NCBI GenBank assembly: GCA_958295975.1
Contig: OY282446.1
Location: forward strand, 2,271,289-2,335,288
DNA length: 64,000 nt
Reading direction: 5' to 3'
From: Tepidiformaceae bacterium
GTDB taxonomy: Bacteria; Chloroflexota; Dehalococcoidia; Tepidiformales; Tepidiformaceae
The notes under the pieces: model-generated
Told to the model about the DNA's origin: nothing
Seen by the model: the letters and a program-made list of their open reading frames with translations, nothing else
Databases searched by the model: none
Made by a program: the position numbers and the translations under genes
In this document: one piece after another, positions 34,057 through 41,287 of the stretch
How positions within the stretch are numbered: the first letter of the stretch is position 1
Layout of the letters: the number at the start of each line of letters is the position of its first letter

Positions 34057-34104
34057 TCAGGACGGCGCGACCAGTACGTTGGTGTCAACGACATCAGCAC
34101 TCAG
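34057..34104 (-). pseudogene. Truncated PIN-domain (VapC-like) toxin remnant
   Basis: On the minus strand, overlapping the stop of the small upstream gene, the codons after CTG 34104 read SADVVDTNVLVAPS and then stop at 34057. VVDTNVL is the first beta-strand and catalytic Asp of PIN-domain toxins. Only 15 codons remain; the rest is replaced by the convergent lipoprotein gene, which ends 3 bases away. Confidence 0.6.
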
Positions 34105-34274
34105 GGACGCTCGTCGCTGTAGATCTCTTCACGACTCAGCGCGCGCTCAGCCTCCGGCCCCCACGGGCCGAAATCGTGCGGCGGCAGGATTTCGTCGATG
34201 CGCTTGCGCGTGGGCTTGCGCGCGTCGCCTTCGGGCGGCGCGGGCGGGGTCTTGCGGGACGAGGGCGCGGTCAT
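34101..34274 (-). CDS. Antitoxin-like small protein (VapB-type position)
   Basis: 57 residues, ATG 34274 with GGAGG upstream and TACGCT as a possible -10. Pro/Lys/Arg-rich N-terminal half (KPTRKRIDEILPPHDFGPW), then an acidic end SREEIYSDERP like the tails of PIN-toxin antitoxins. It directly precedes, and by 4 bases overlaps, the truncated PIN remnant. The pair is therefore read as a decayed toxin-antitoxin locus whose antitoxin is still intact. Confidence 0.6.
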   Translation of the reverse strand: MTAPSSRKTPPAPPEGDARKPTRKRIDEILPPHDFGPWGPEAERALSREEIYSDERP

Positions 34275-34304
34275 GGGCCTGCCTCCGCCGACAGCGTAGC
34301 ACGG

Positions 34305-35216
34305 TCAGTTCCCGCCAGCGCCCTCGCCTTCGTCCGCGTCCGGCTCGGCCTCCGTGTCCGGCTCGTCCTCCGCATCCGGCTCGGGCTCGCCATCGTCCGC
34401 GGGCGGGGCGTCGGGGCGCGGCGTGCGCGCGATCATGACCGACTCCATGACGTCGCCCACCTCAATGGCGAGCACGACGTCCATGCCCTCGACCACGCGC
34501 CCGAAGGGGTAGAAGGCGTCGGGGTTGCCAGCGTCGAAATCGAGCGCGGGGTTGTCCTTCAGGTTGATGAAGAACTGGCTGCCGAAGACGCCCTGTCCCG
34601 ACACCTTGGCCATGGAGAGCGCGCCGAACTCGTTCCGCAGCTCGTTCGGCTCGTCGGCGGTCTGGTAGCCGGGGCCGCCCAGGCCCGTGCCCAGCGGATC
34701 GCCGCCCTGCACCACGAAACCCGGCTCGACGCGATGGAAGGCGATGCCGTCGAAGTACCCCCGCTCGGCGAGGAAGACGAAGCTGTTGACCGTGTTCGGG
34801 GCGACATCGGCGAACAGCTCGATGACGATCTCGCCCTTCGCCGTGGCGATGGTGGCGGCGTAGGTCTCGGCGACGGCATCGACCACCAGCTCGGCGGCGG
34901 CGAAGACGCGCGGGTTGGGCGTGGCGGTGGCGGTACCGGCGCCGTCCGTGGCCGCGGCCGTCGTGGCGACGGCGGGTTCGGGTTCGAGGTCGGGGGGCTG
35001 CGGATCGCGCTGGAAGACGCTGAGCGTGATGCCGCCCGCCATGGCGATCACGCCCACGACGACGAAGGCGATGAGCGCGACCTTGCCCGTGAACAGGTTC
35101 ATGGGGAAGCCGGGCTTGTAGCCCTCTTCCTGGCCGCCGCTGCGGTAGCGCCGCTGGCGCTGCGGCTGTTGCCCACGATGCTGTTGCTGGCGCTGGCGCC
35201 GCCGGTTGCCGGGCAC
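34305..35216 (-). CDS. Membrane-anchored cyclophilin-type peptidyl-prolyl isomerase
   Basis: 303 residues, GTG 35216 behind GAGGAGG; TATACT about 40 nt further up is a likely -10. An Arg/Gln-rich cytoplasmic N-terminus (RRRQRQQQHRGQQPQRQRR) leads to one TM (about residues 46-66) and a Pro/Ala/Thr linker. The cyclophilin domain then has FHRVEPGFVVQGGDPLGTG and SQFFINLKDNPALD. The catalytic-region residues FHR and QGGDP are intact. The last 45 residues are strongly acidic (Asp/Glu/Pro). It likely assists folding of exported proteins. Confidence 0.93.
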   Translation of the reverse strand: MPGNRRRQRQQQHRGQQPQRQRRYRSGGQEEGYKPGFPMNLFTGKVALIAFVVVGVIAMAGGITLSVFQRDPQPPDLEPEPAVATTAAATDGAGTATATPNPRVFAAAELVVDAVAETYAATIATAKGEIVIELFADVAPNTVNSFVFLAERGYFDGIAFHRVEPGFVVQGGDPLGTGLGGPGYQTADEPNELRNEFGALSMAKVSGQGVFGSQFFINLKDNPALDFDAGNPDAFYPFGRVVEGMDVVLAIEVGDVMESVMIARTPRPDAPPADDGEPEPDAEDEPDTEAEPDADEGEGAGGN

Positions 35217-35294
35217 GCCGCCTCCTCGTACGCGGCGCGTCCGCCGCCGCTCCCGCGAGTATACGAATGCGCCCCGTAGGCGAAACCGGCGCGG

Positions 35295-36839
35295 TCAGGG
35301 GCGCGCGTGGCCGAGGCGGGCCAGCTCCTCGCGCGTCACCTCGCGGTCGTCCCAGGGGATGGATTCGCCGCCGAGTTCGATGGAGCGCTCGTGCCCCTTG
35401 CCGCAGATGACGACGAGGTCGCCCTCCCCGGCGCGGGCGAGGGCGGCGGCGATGGCCTCGCGGCGGTCCTCGATTTCGAGGAAGTCGCGCCCGCGCTGGC
35501 GGCCCGCGTCCTCGGCGTGCCTGCCGATTTCGCGCACGATGCGGGCGGGGTCCTCGCCGCGCGGATCCTCGTTCGTGAACACGGCGAAATCGGCGCCCTC
35601 GGCGGCGGCGCGCCCCACGCCGAAGCGGCGGCCGGGGTCGCGCTCGCCCGCCGCGCCCACCACGATCAGCAGCCGCCGCCCGGCCAGCTCGCGCAGGACC
35701 GCCAGCACCTTGCGCACGGCGTCGCCCGTGTGGGCGTAATCGACGACCACGTCGAAGGGCTGGCCCTCGTCGATGCGCTCCATGCGGCCGGGCACGCCCG
35801 GGCAGGCGGCGAGGCCGCGCGCGATGGCGTCGGGGGCCACGCCCGCGGCGCTGGCGACGGCGGCGGCGGCGAGGGCGTTGGCCACGTTGAAGAGCGCGGG
35901 CAGGCGTATCTCCGCGCCCACCTCCGCGCCGGGCAGGCGCAGGCGGAAGCGGCTGCCGCTCGCGCCCAGCTCGATGGCGCGCGCCGTCACCTCCGCGTCC
36001 GGCGCCTCCAGCCCGTAGCGGACGGCCCGCTGGCCGGTGAGGCCGAGCATGAAGCTGGCGGAGGGGTCGTCGGCGTTGACGACGGCGGCTTTCGCCAGCC
36101 CCGAGGCGGGCGGCGGCGTCCCGTCCAGCGCGGCGAACAGCCGCCCCTTCGCCTCGCGGTAGGCCTCGAAGCTCTCGTGGAAATCGAGGTGATCGCCGGT
36201 CACGTTCGTGAACGCGGCGATGGCGAAGGGGACCTCGTCGAGGCGGTGGAGGGCCAGCCCGTGGCTCGTCGCCTCGACCACGGCGTAGTCGCAGCCCCCA
36301 TCGACCATCGCGCGCAGGAGGCGCTGCACCTGGGGCGCTTCCGGCGTCGTCATGCGCGCCGTGTGTCCGGCGATGTCCGTGCCGGGCACGTAGGCGTCCA
36401 CGGTGCCGAGACGGCCCGCGCGCGCGCCGGAGGCTTCAAGGATCGAGGTCAGCAGGTGCGAGGTGGTCGTCTTGCCGTCCGTGCCGGTGACGCCGATGAC
36501 GGTGAGCTCGCGGCCGGGGTGGCCGTGGAAGACGGCGGCGGCGCGCGCCAGCGAGGCGCGCGCATCGTCCACGGCCACGATGGGGGCGTCGCCGGGAAGG
36601 TGCCGCCAGGCGCCGCGCCTGCCGCGCTCGACGACCACGGCGGCGGCGCCCGCCTCCAGGGCGTCGGCGAGGAAGGCGTGGCCGTCCACCGTGAAGCCGG
36701 GCACGGCCACGAAGAGGGCCCCCGGCGCGACGCGGCGCGAGTCGTGTTCGACGCTCTCGACGACGGCGTCGCCGCCGCCCCGCACCAGCTCCGCGCCGGG
36801 CATCTCGGCGACGAGCGAGGCCAGCACGCGCGCGCTCAC
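35295..36839 (-). CDS. murE: UDP-N-acetylmuramoyl-tripeptide synthetase
   Basis: Adds the third amino acid to the peptidoglycan stem peptide. 514 residues, GTG 36839 overlapping the NUDIX stop by 4 bases. The ATP loop is GVTGTDGKTTT, then EATSHGL, TNVTGDHLDFH and REAKGRLF with the carbamylated Lys, and VDYAHTGDAV. The amino-acid selectivity motif reads NEDPRGEDP rather than the DNPR of diaminopimelate enzymes. The residue added (Lys, Orn or DAP) is therefore open. Confidence 0.94.
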   Translation of the reverse strand: MSARVLASLVAEMPGAELVRGGGDAVVESVEHDSRRVAPGALFVAVPGFTVDGHAFLADALEAGAAAVVVERGRRGAWRHLPGDAPIVAVDDARASLARAAAVFHGHPGRELTVIGVTGTDGKTTTSHLLTSILEASGARAGRLGTVDAYVPGTDIAGHTARMTTPEAPQVQRLLRAMVDGGCDYAVVEATSHGLALHRLDEVPFAIAAFTNVTGDHLDFHESFEAYREAKGRLFAALDGTPPPASGLAKAAVVNADDPSASFMLGLTGQRAVRYGLEAPDAEVTARAIELGASGSRFRLRLPGAEVGAEIRLPALFNVANALAAAAVASAAGVAPDAIARGLAACPGVPGRMERIDEGQPFDVVVDYAHTGDAVRKVLAVLRELAGRRLLIVVGAAGERDPGRRFGVGRAAAEGADFAVFTNEDPRGEDPARIVREIGRHAEDAGRQRGRDFLEIEDRREAIAAALARAGEGDLVVICGKGHERSIELGGESIPWDDREVTREELARLGHARP

Positions 36840-37453
36840 GGGGCGCCCCCCGCATGGCGCGGCGGCAGCGTGCGGCAGACGTCGAGGAAGTTCGTGAGGA
36901 TGCGCGCGGTCGCGCCCCAGATCAGGTGATCGCCCCAGCGGTAGGAGGGCAGCGCGACGCGGCGGCCATCGATTTCGCGCACGTCGTCCGCGAAGTTGGC
37001 GGGGTCGGCGAGGTGGGCGACGGGCACCTCCAGCAGCGCCGCCACTTCGCGCGGCGCGTGGCGGAAGCGGTAGGGCCAGTCGCGCAGCCAGCCCACGAAG
37101 GGCCGCACGCGGAAGTCGCTGATCGTCCAGATTTCGTCCAGCTCGCCCAGCAGGTCCACGTCGGCGGGGGCCACGCCCACCTCCTCGTGCGTTTCGCGCA
37201 GGGCGGTGGCGGCGGCGCTGGCGTCGCCCGCGTCGCGCGCCCCGCCGGGGAAGCTGATCTGGCCCTTATGGTGCTCGACCTGCTGCGAGCGCTGCTGGAA
37301 GAGGCAGTGCACGCCGTCAGCCCGCTCGTAGAGGAGCAGCAGGACGGCCGCCGGTTTGGCCCCAAGACGGTCGCTGCGGCCCGGCTCGTAGGCGGCGAGC
37401 GCTTCCCGCAGCTGCTCCCTGATGGCGGTCCCGATCGCGGGCGGCGGCGTCAT
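36836..37453 (-). CDS. NUDIX hydrolase, CoA-pyrophosphatase type
   Basis: 205 residues, ATG 37453. The NUDIX box GGARDAGDASAAATALRETHEEVGV is complete, including the metal-binding REtxEE core. It is preceded by QQVEHHKGQISFPGG, which is the UPF0035 signature of CoA diphosphohydrolases. The later WRW-like YRWGDHLIWGATARIL fits the NudL/YeaB group. Likely function is CoA or nucleotide diphosphate clean-up. It is coupled to murE and separated from hisB by 68 bases containing a possible promoter. Confidence 0.9.
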   Translation of the reverse strand: MTPPPAIGTAIREQLREALAAYEPGRSDRLGAKPAAVLLLLYERADGVHCLFQQRSQQVEHHKGQISFPGGARDAGDASAAATALRETHEEVGVAPADVDLLGELDEIWTISDFRVRPFVGWLRDWPYRFRHAPREVAALLEVPVAHLADPANFADDVREIDGRRVALPSYRWGDHLIWGATARILTNFLDVCRTLPPRHAGGAP

Positions 37454-37471
37454 GGCGGTGACCCGCGGGGA

Positions 37472-37500
37472 ATGGTCACGGCGCGCGCGCGGCCTGTCAA
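37472..37500 (-). promoter_or_regulatory. Putative promoter for NUDIX-murE
   Basis: On the minus strand TTGACA (37500-37495), a 17-bp spacer and GACCAT (37477-37472) lie just downstream of hisB and 18 bp before the NUDIX start. The -10 is a poor match. Confidence 0.35.
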
Positions 37501-37521
37501 TCGCGGCCCCGCGCGCCGCCC

Positions 37522-38118
37522 TCAGAGGGCGCCCTTCGTGGAGGGCAGGCCCCCGGCGCGGCGGGGATCGATGCGCGTGGCCGCGTCGAGCGCGCGGGCG
37601 AGCGCCTTGAAGCACGCCTCCGCCTTGTGGTGGTCGTTCACGCCCGCGAGCGCACGCACGTGCAGGTTCGCGCCCAGCGCCACGGCGAACGATTCGAGGA
37701 AGTGCGCGGGCAGGTCGGCGGGCAGCTCGCCCAGCGTGCGCCCCAGCAGGCGCAGGTCGAGCTCGGCGTACGGCCGCCCGCCCAGGTCGACGGCGGCGAA
37801 GGCGAGCGCCTCGTCGAGGGGCATGTGCGCGGAGCCCGCGCGCACGATGCCGGCCTTGTCCCCCAGCGCCTCGCGGAAGGCCTGGCCCAGCGCCAGACCC
37901 GCGTCCTCCACGGTGTGGTGGGCGTCCACGTGCAGGTCGCCCTCCGCCGCGATCTCGAGGTCGAACACGCCGTGGCGGGCGATCTGGGCGAGCATGTGGT
38001 CGAGGAAGCCGATGCCGGTGGCCACCTCGAAGCGCCCGGCGCCGTCGAGGTCCACGGTGACGGCGATGGCCGTCTCCGCCGTCTCGCGCCTGACCGTCGC
38101 GCGCCGTCCCTCCGTCAC
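37522..38118 (-). CDS. hisB: Imidazoleglycerol-phosphate dehydratase
   Basis: Sixth step of histidine synthesis. 198 residues, GTG 38118 overlapping the hisC stop (GTGA). The two manganese-site motifs HHTVEDAGLALG and NDHHKAEACFKALARAL are intact, as is GIGFLDHMLAQIARHG. Monofunctional form without the phosphatase domain. Last gene of the his cluster in this window. Confidence 0.96.
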   Translation of the reverse strand: MTEGRRATVRRETAETAIAVTVDLDGAGRFEVATGIGFLDHMLAQIARHGVFDLEIAAEGDLHVDAHHTVEDAGLALGQAFREALGDKAGIVRAGSAHMPLDEALAFAAVDLGGRPYAELDLRLLGRTLGELPADLPAHFLESFAVALGANLHVRALAGVNDHHKAEACFKALARALDAATRIDPRRAGGLPSTKGAL

Positions 38119-39200
38119 GGCGCGACCTCGCGCAGGGCCGCGAGCAGGCGGTCGGTATCGCGCGGACGCCCGGCGCTGATGCGGAGCTTGCCGGCCAGGT
38201 CGGGGCGGTCGTAGCGGCGCACGAGCACGCCGCGGCGGCGCAGCCCGGCGGCCACGGCGGCGGCGTCGGCCCCGTGCACGTCGAAGAGCGCGAAATTGGC
38301 GTCGGAGGGATGGGGCGTGAGCCAGCCGAGCGCGCCCACCGCCGCCGCCATGCGCTCGCGCTCGGCCACGATGGCGCGCACCGAGGCGAACAGCTCGTCG
38401 CGGTGGTCGAGGGCCGCGCGCGCGGCGGCGTCGCCCGCGACGTTCACGTTGTAGGGCTGCTTGATGGCCATCATGCGCTCCACCAGCCCAGCGTGAGCGA
38501 CGGCGTAGCCCACGCGCAAGCCCGCCAGCCCCGCCCACTTGCTGAAGGTGCGCAGGATCACGAGGTTCCCGTGGCGCTCCAGCAGGGGCACGGCGCTCAC
38601 GCCCGCGAACTCGGCGTAGGCCTCGTCCACCACCACCAGCGCCTCCAGCGCGCACAGCGCCTCGATCTCGTCGAGGCTGGAGGCGTTGCCCGTGGGGTTG
38701 TTGGGGGAAGCGACGAACACGACGCCCGCGCCGTCCGCGACGGCCCCGCGCAGGCCCGCGAGGTCGAGCGCATGGCCCGCGCCGCGCGGCGCCTCGACGT
38801 GCCGCGCGCCCGCCACGGCGGCGAGGAAGCCGTACATGCCGAAGGTGGGCGTGGCCGAGGCCACGGCGCGCGGCGAGGCCAGCCGCAGCACGATGTCGAT
38901 GAGGTCGTCCGCGCCCGCGCCCGCCGCCACCTGCGCGGGGGAGACGCCGAGCCAGGCGGCGATGGCCGCGCGCAGGGCCGTCTGGTCGGGGTCGGGATAG
39001 ATGCGCGGGTCGGCGGCGGCGATGGCGTCGCGCACGGCGGGCGGCGCGGCGTACGGGTTCTCGTTGGCGTCGAGCTTCACCAATTCGGCCACGGGCACGC
39101 CGATCTCCTCCGCCAGCGCCGCCAGCGGTTTCACGGGGGCGTAGCGCGGCAGGCGGTCGGCGTCGGGGCGCAGGAAGCGGCGCGGGTCCACGGCGGGCAC
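38115..39200 (-). CDS. hisC: Histidinol-phosphate aminotransferase
   Basis: PLP enzyme of histidine synthesis, 361 residues, GTG 39200, one base after the hisD stop. ANENPYAAPPAV near the N-terminus, SPNNPTGN, DEAYAEF, the PLP-lysine motif FSKWAGLAGLRVGYA and the C-terminal RISAGRPRDTDRLLAAL are seen. Fold-type I aminotransferases are promiscuous, but the his neighbours settle the role. Confidence 0.96.
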   Translation of the reverse strand: MPAVDPRRFLRPDADRLPRYAPVKPLAALAEEIGVPVAELVKLDANENPYAAPPAVRDAIAAADPRIYPDPDQTALRAAIAAWLGVSPAQVAAGAGADDLIDIVLRLASPRAVASATPTFGMYGFLAAVAGARHVEAPRGAGHALDLAGLRGAVADGAGVVFVASPNNPTGNASSLDEIEALCALEALVVVDEAYAEFAGVSAVPLLERHGNLVILRTFSKWAGLAGLRVGYAVAHAGLVERMMAIKQPYNVNVAGDAAARAALDHRDELFASVRAIVAERERMAAAVGALGWLTPHPSDANFALFDVHGADAAAVAAGLRRRGVLVRRYDRPDLAGKLRISAGRPRDTDRLLAALREVAP

Positions 39201-39201
39201 G

Positions 39202-40527
39202 CTAGCGCCCGCGCAGGCGCCGTTCGACGGAGGCGGCGTGCCCGCCCAGCCCCTCGGCGCGGGCGATGACGCGGGCGGCCGCGGCCAGCTCCTCCACCTC
39301 CTCCGGGGGCACGTTCACGAGGCTCATGGTCTTGAGGAAGTCGCGCACGCCGAGGGGGGAGCTCCAGCGGGCGCTGCCGCCCGTGGGCATGGTGTGGCTG
39401 GGGCCGGCGGTGTAGTCGCCCACCGCCTCGGGCGAGCCCTCGCCGAGGAAGACGCCGCCCGCGTTCCGCACCTTCATCACCCAGGCGGTGGGGTTCTCCA
39501 CCACGAGGCAGAGGTGTTCGGGGGCGTACTCGTTGGCGAGCTCGATGGCGTGGTCGATGTCGTTCACGAGCACGCAGCCGCCGCGCGTCCCGATGGCCTC
39601 GGCGGCGATGCGGGCGCGTTCCAGCCCCCGCAGCTGGCGCGCGACGGCGGCGGCCACGCGCTCCGCCAGGCGGTGCGAGGGCGTGAGCAGGATGGGGCTG
39701 GCCAGGCGGTCGTGCTCCGCCTGCGCCAGCAGGTCGGCGGCCACCAGCTCCGCGTCGGCGCTCTCGTCGGCGACGATCATCGTCTCCGTGGGGCCGTAGA
39801 CGGCGTCGATACCGGTCTCGCCGAACACCTGCTTCTTGGCGAGCGTGACGAACAGGTTGCCCGGCCCGCACACCTTGTCCACGCGCGGAACCGTCTCCGT
39901 GCCCCACGCGAAGGCCGCCACGGCCTGCGCGCCGCCCATCTTGAAGACGCCGTCCACGCCCGCCAGTTCGGCGGCCACGAGCTTGACCGGCGGCACGGAG
40001 CCGTCGGGCAGGACGGGACCGGCCACGAACACCTCCTCGACGCCCGCCACGCGCGCGGGGATGGCGCACATGAGCACCGTGCTGGGCAGCGGCGCGGCGC
40101 TACCGGGCGCGTAGACGCCGGCGCGCTGGATGGGGCGCGTGATCTGCCCCAGCCCGTCCATCTGGAAATCGACGAACGCGCCCCGCAGCTGCCGCTCGTG
40201 GTAGGCGCGGATGCGGTCGGCGGCGAAGGTCAGCGCCTCGATCACCTCGGGTTCGACGGCGTCGCGCGCGGCGCGCAGCTCGTCGCCGGTGACGCGCAGC
40301 CCCTCGACGCGCGCGCCGTCGAGGCGCTCGTTGTAGTAGCGCACGGCGTTGTCGCCGTCCTCGCGCACGTCGCGCAGGATGCGGCGCACGGCCTCGTCCG
40401 GCTCGAGCTCCGCGCCGAACGCGCGGAACGTCGTCTCGCGCATGTCGAGGGGCAGGGCGTCCGCGTCGAGGGGGGCGCGCGCGAGGATCGTGCGGCGGCC
40501 CTCCTCCGCGTTCCTGATTATGCGCAC
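39202..40527 (-). CDS. hisD: Histidinol dehydrogenase
   Basis: Last two oxidations to histidine. 441 residues. GTG 40527 is chosen because GGATGAGG lies 2-9 nt before it and it gives the typical MRIIRNAEEGRR start. It begins 4 bases after the stop of the phospholipase-like gene. Motifs: YAPGGS-like YAPGSAAPLPSTV, GPGNLFVTLAKKQVFG, DLLAQAEHD, NEYAPEHLCLVVE, AGPSHTMPTGGSARWSSPL. In the first of these, AP replaces the common GG pair. Confidence 0.95.
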   Translation of the reverse strand: MRIIRNAEEGRRTILARAPLDADALPLDMRETTFRAFGAELEPDEAVRRILRDVREDGDNAVRYYNERLDGARVEGLRVTGDELRAARDAVEPEVIEALTFAADRIRAYHERQLRGAFVDFQMDGLGQITRPIQRAGVYAPGSAAPLPSTVLMCAIPARVAGVEEVFVAGPVLPDGSVPPVKLVAAELAGVDGVFKMGGAQAVAAFAWGTETVPRVDKVCGPGNLFVTLAKKQVFGETGIDAVYGPTETMIVADESADAELVAADLLAQAEHDRLASPILLTPSHRLAERVAAAVARQLRGLERARIAAEAIGTRGGCVLVNDIDHAIELANEYAPEHLCLVVENPTAWVMKVRNAGGVFLGEGSPEAVGDYTAGPSHTMPTGGSARWSSPLGVRDFLKTMSLVNVPPEEVEELAAAARVIARAEGLGGHAASVERRLRGR

Positions 40528-40531
40528 GGCC

Positions 40532-41287
40532 TCATCCGCATGCGAGGTACCTTTCCACGGCGACGGCGGCGGCGGCGGTCGAGCGTTCGAGGAAGCCGTC
40601 CACCTCGGCGCTGGTGACGTGGCCGATTGTCTCACCCAAGAGGTCGGGGAGCGAATCGAGGAAGGCGGCCAGCTCGCCCTCCTCCTCGACCCCGGCGCGG
40701 CGCAGGTGGTTGGCGATCATGGCGCGGGCGCGGTCCCAGTCCATGCCGCGCGCGGCGATGTCGCTGGCCACCCCCCGCCAGCGCTCCAGCGTGCCGCCGT
40801 CGATGAACCCGGCGTCGATGGCGGCGATGGTCCCGCCCAGCGCCTCGCAGAGGCGGGCGCGCAGGCGGGCGTCGCCGTGGGCGCGTTCCAGCTCGAACTG
40901 CAGGAGGCGGTCCATCACGTTCGCGCGCAGGCGTCCGCCCACGGCCTCGTGCGGGTGGAAGAAGCGGCGGTAGATCGTCGTTATGTACTGTTCGTCGAGC
41001 ACGAGGTGGGTGAGGTATCCGGCCACGAAGGCGCGCGTCTCCGCGTTCAGGCGCGCCGGATCGGCGAGCCGCGGGCGCGCCTCGAGGAAGCCCGCGACGG
41101 AGTCCTGATGCTCGAACACGCCCAGGTCGAAGAAGTGCGTCTCGCGCCGGTCCTCGCGCGTGATGACGCGCACGTCGGGGGCGGTGGCGCCCAGCAGGTA
41201 GGGCCCCGAGGCGGCGTCCAGCGCCCCTTCCGGCAGCGCCTCGCCGAGCCGCCGCGCGAGGATCATGTGCAGCGTGATGGGGGGCAT
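40532..41287 (-). CDS. Zinc-dependent phospholipase C-like protein embedded in the his operon
   Basis: 251 residues, ATG 41287 sharing one base with the hisG stop (TGATG); GGGGGAG lies 8 nt upstream. ITLHMILARRLGEAL at residues 4-18, then GPYLLGATAPDVR, REDRRETHFFD, FVAGYLTHLVLDEQY and MDRLLQFELER give the His/Asp-rich pattern of the Zn-dependent phospholipase C fold. In many bacteria this fold is a generic hydrolase-like protein. There is no signal peptide, so it is cytoplasmic. Its coupling to hisG upstream and hisD downstream suggests co-expression, but no histidine step is unassigned to it. Confidence 0.75.
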   Translation of the reverse strand: MPPITLHMILARRLGEALPEGALDAASGPYLLGATAPDVRVITREDRRETHFFDLGVFEHQDSVAGFLEARPRLADPARLNAETRAFVAGYLTHLVLDEQYITTIYRRFFHPHEAVGGRLRANVMDRLLQFELERAHGDARLRARLCEALGGTIAAIDAGFIDGGTLERWRGVASDIAARGMDWDRARAMIANHLRRAGVEEEGELAAFLDSLPDLLGETIGHVTSAEVDGFLERSTAAAAVAVERYLACG

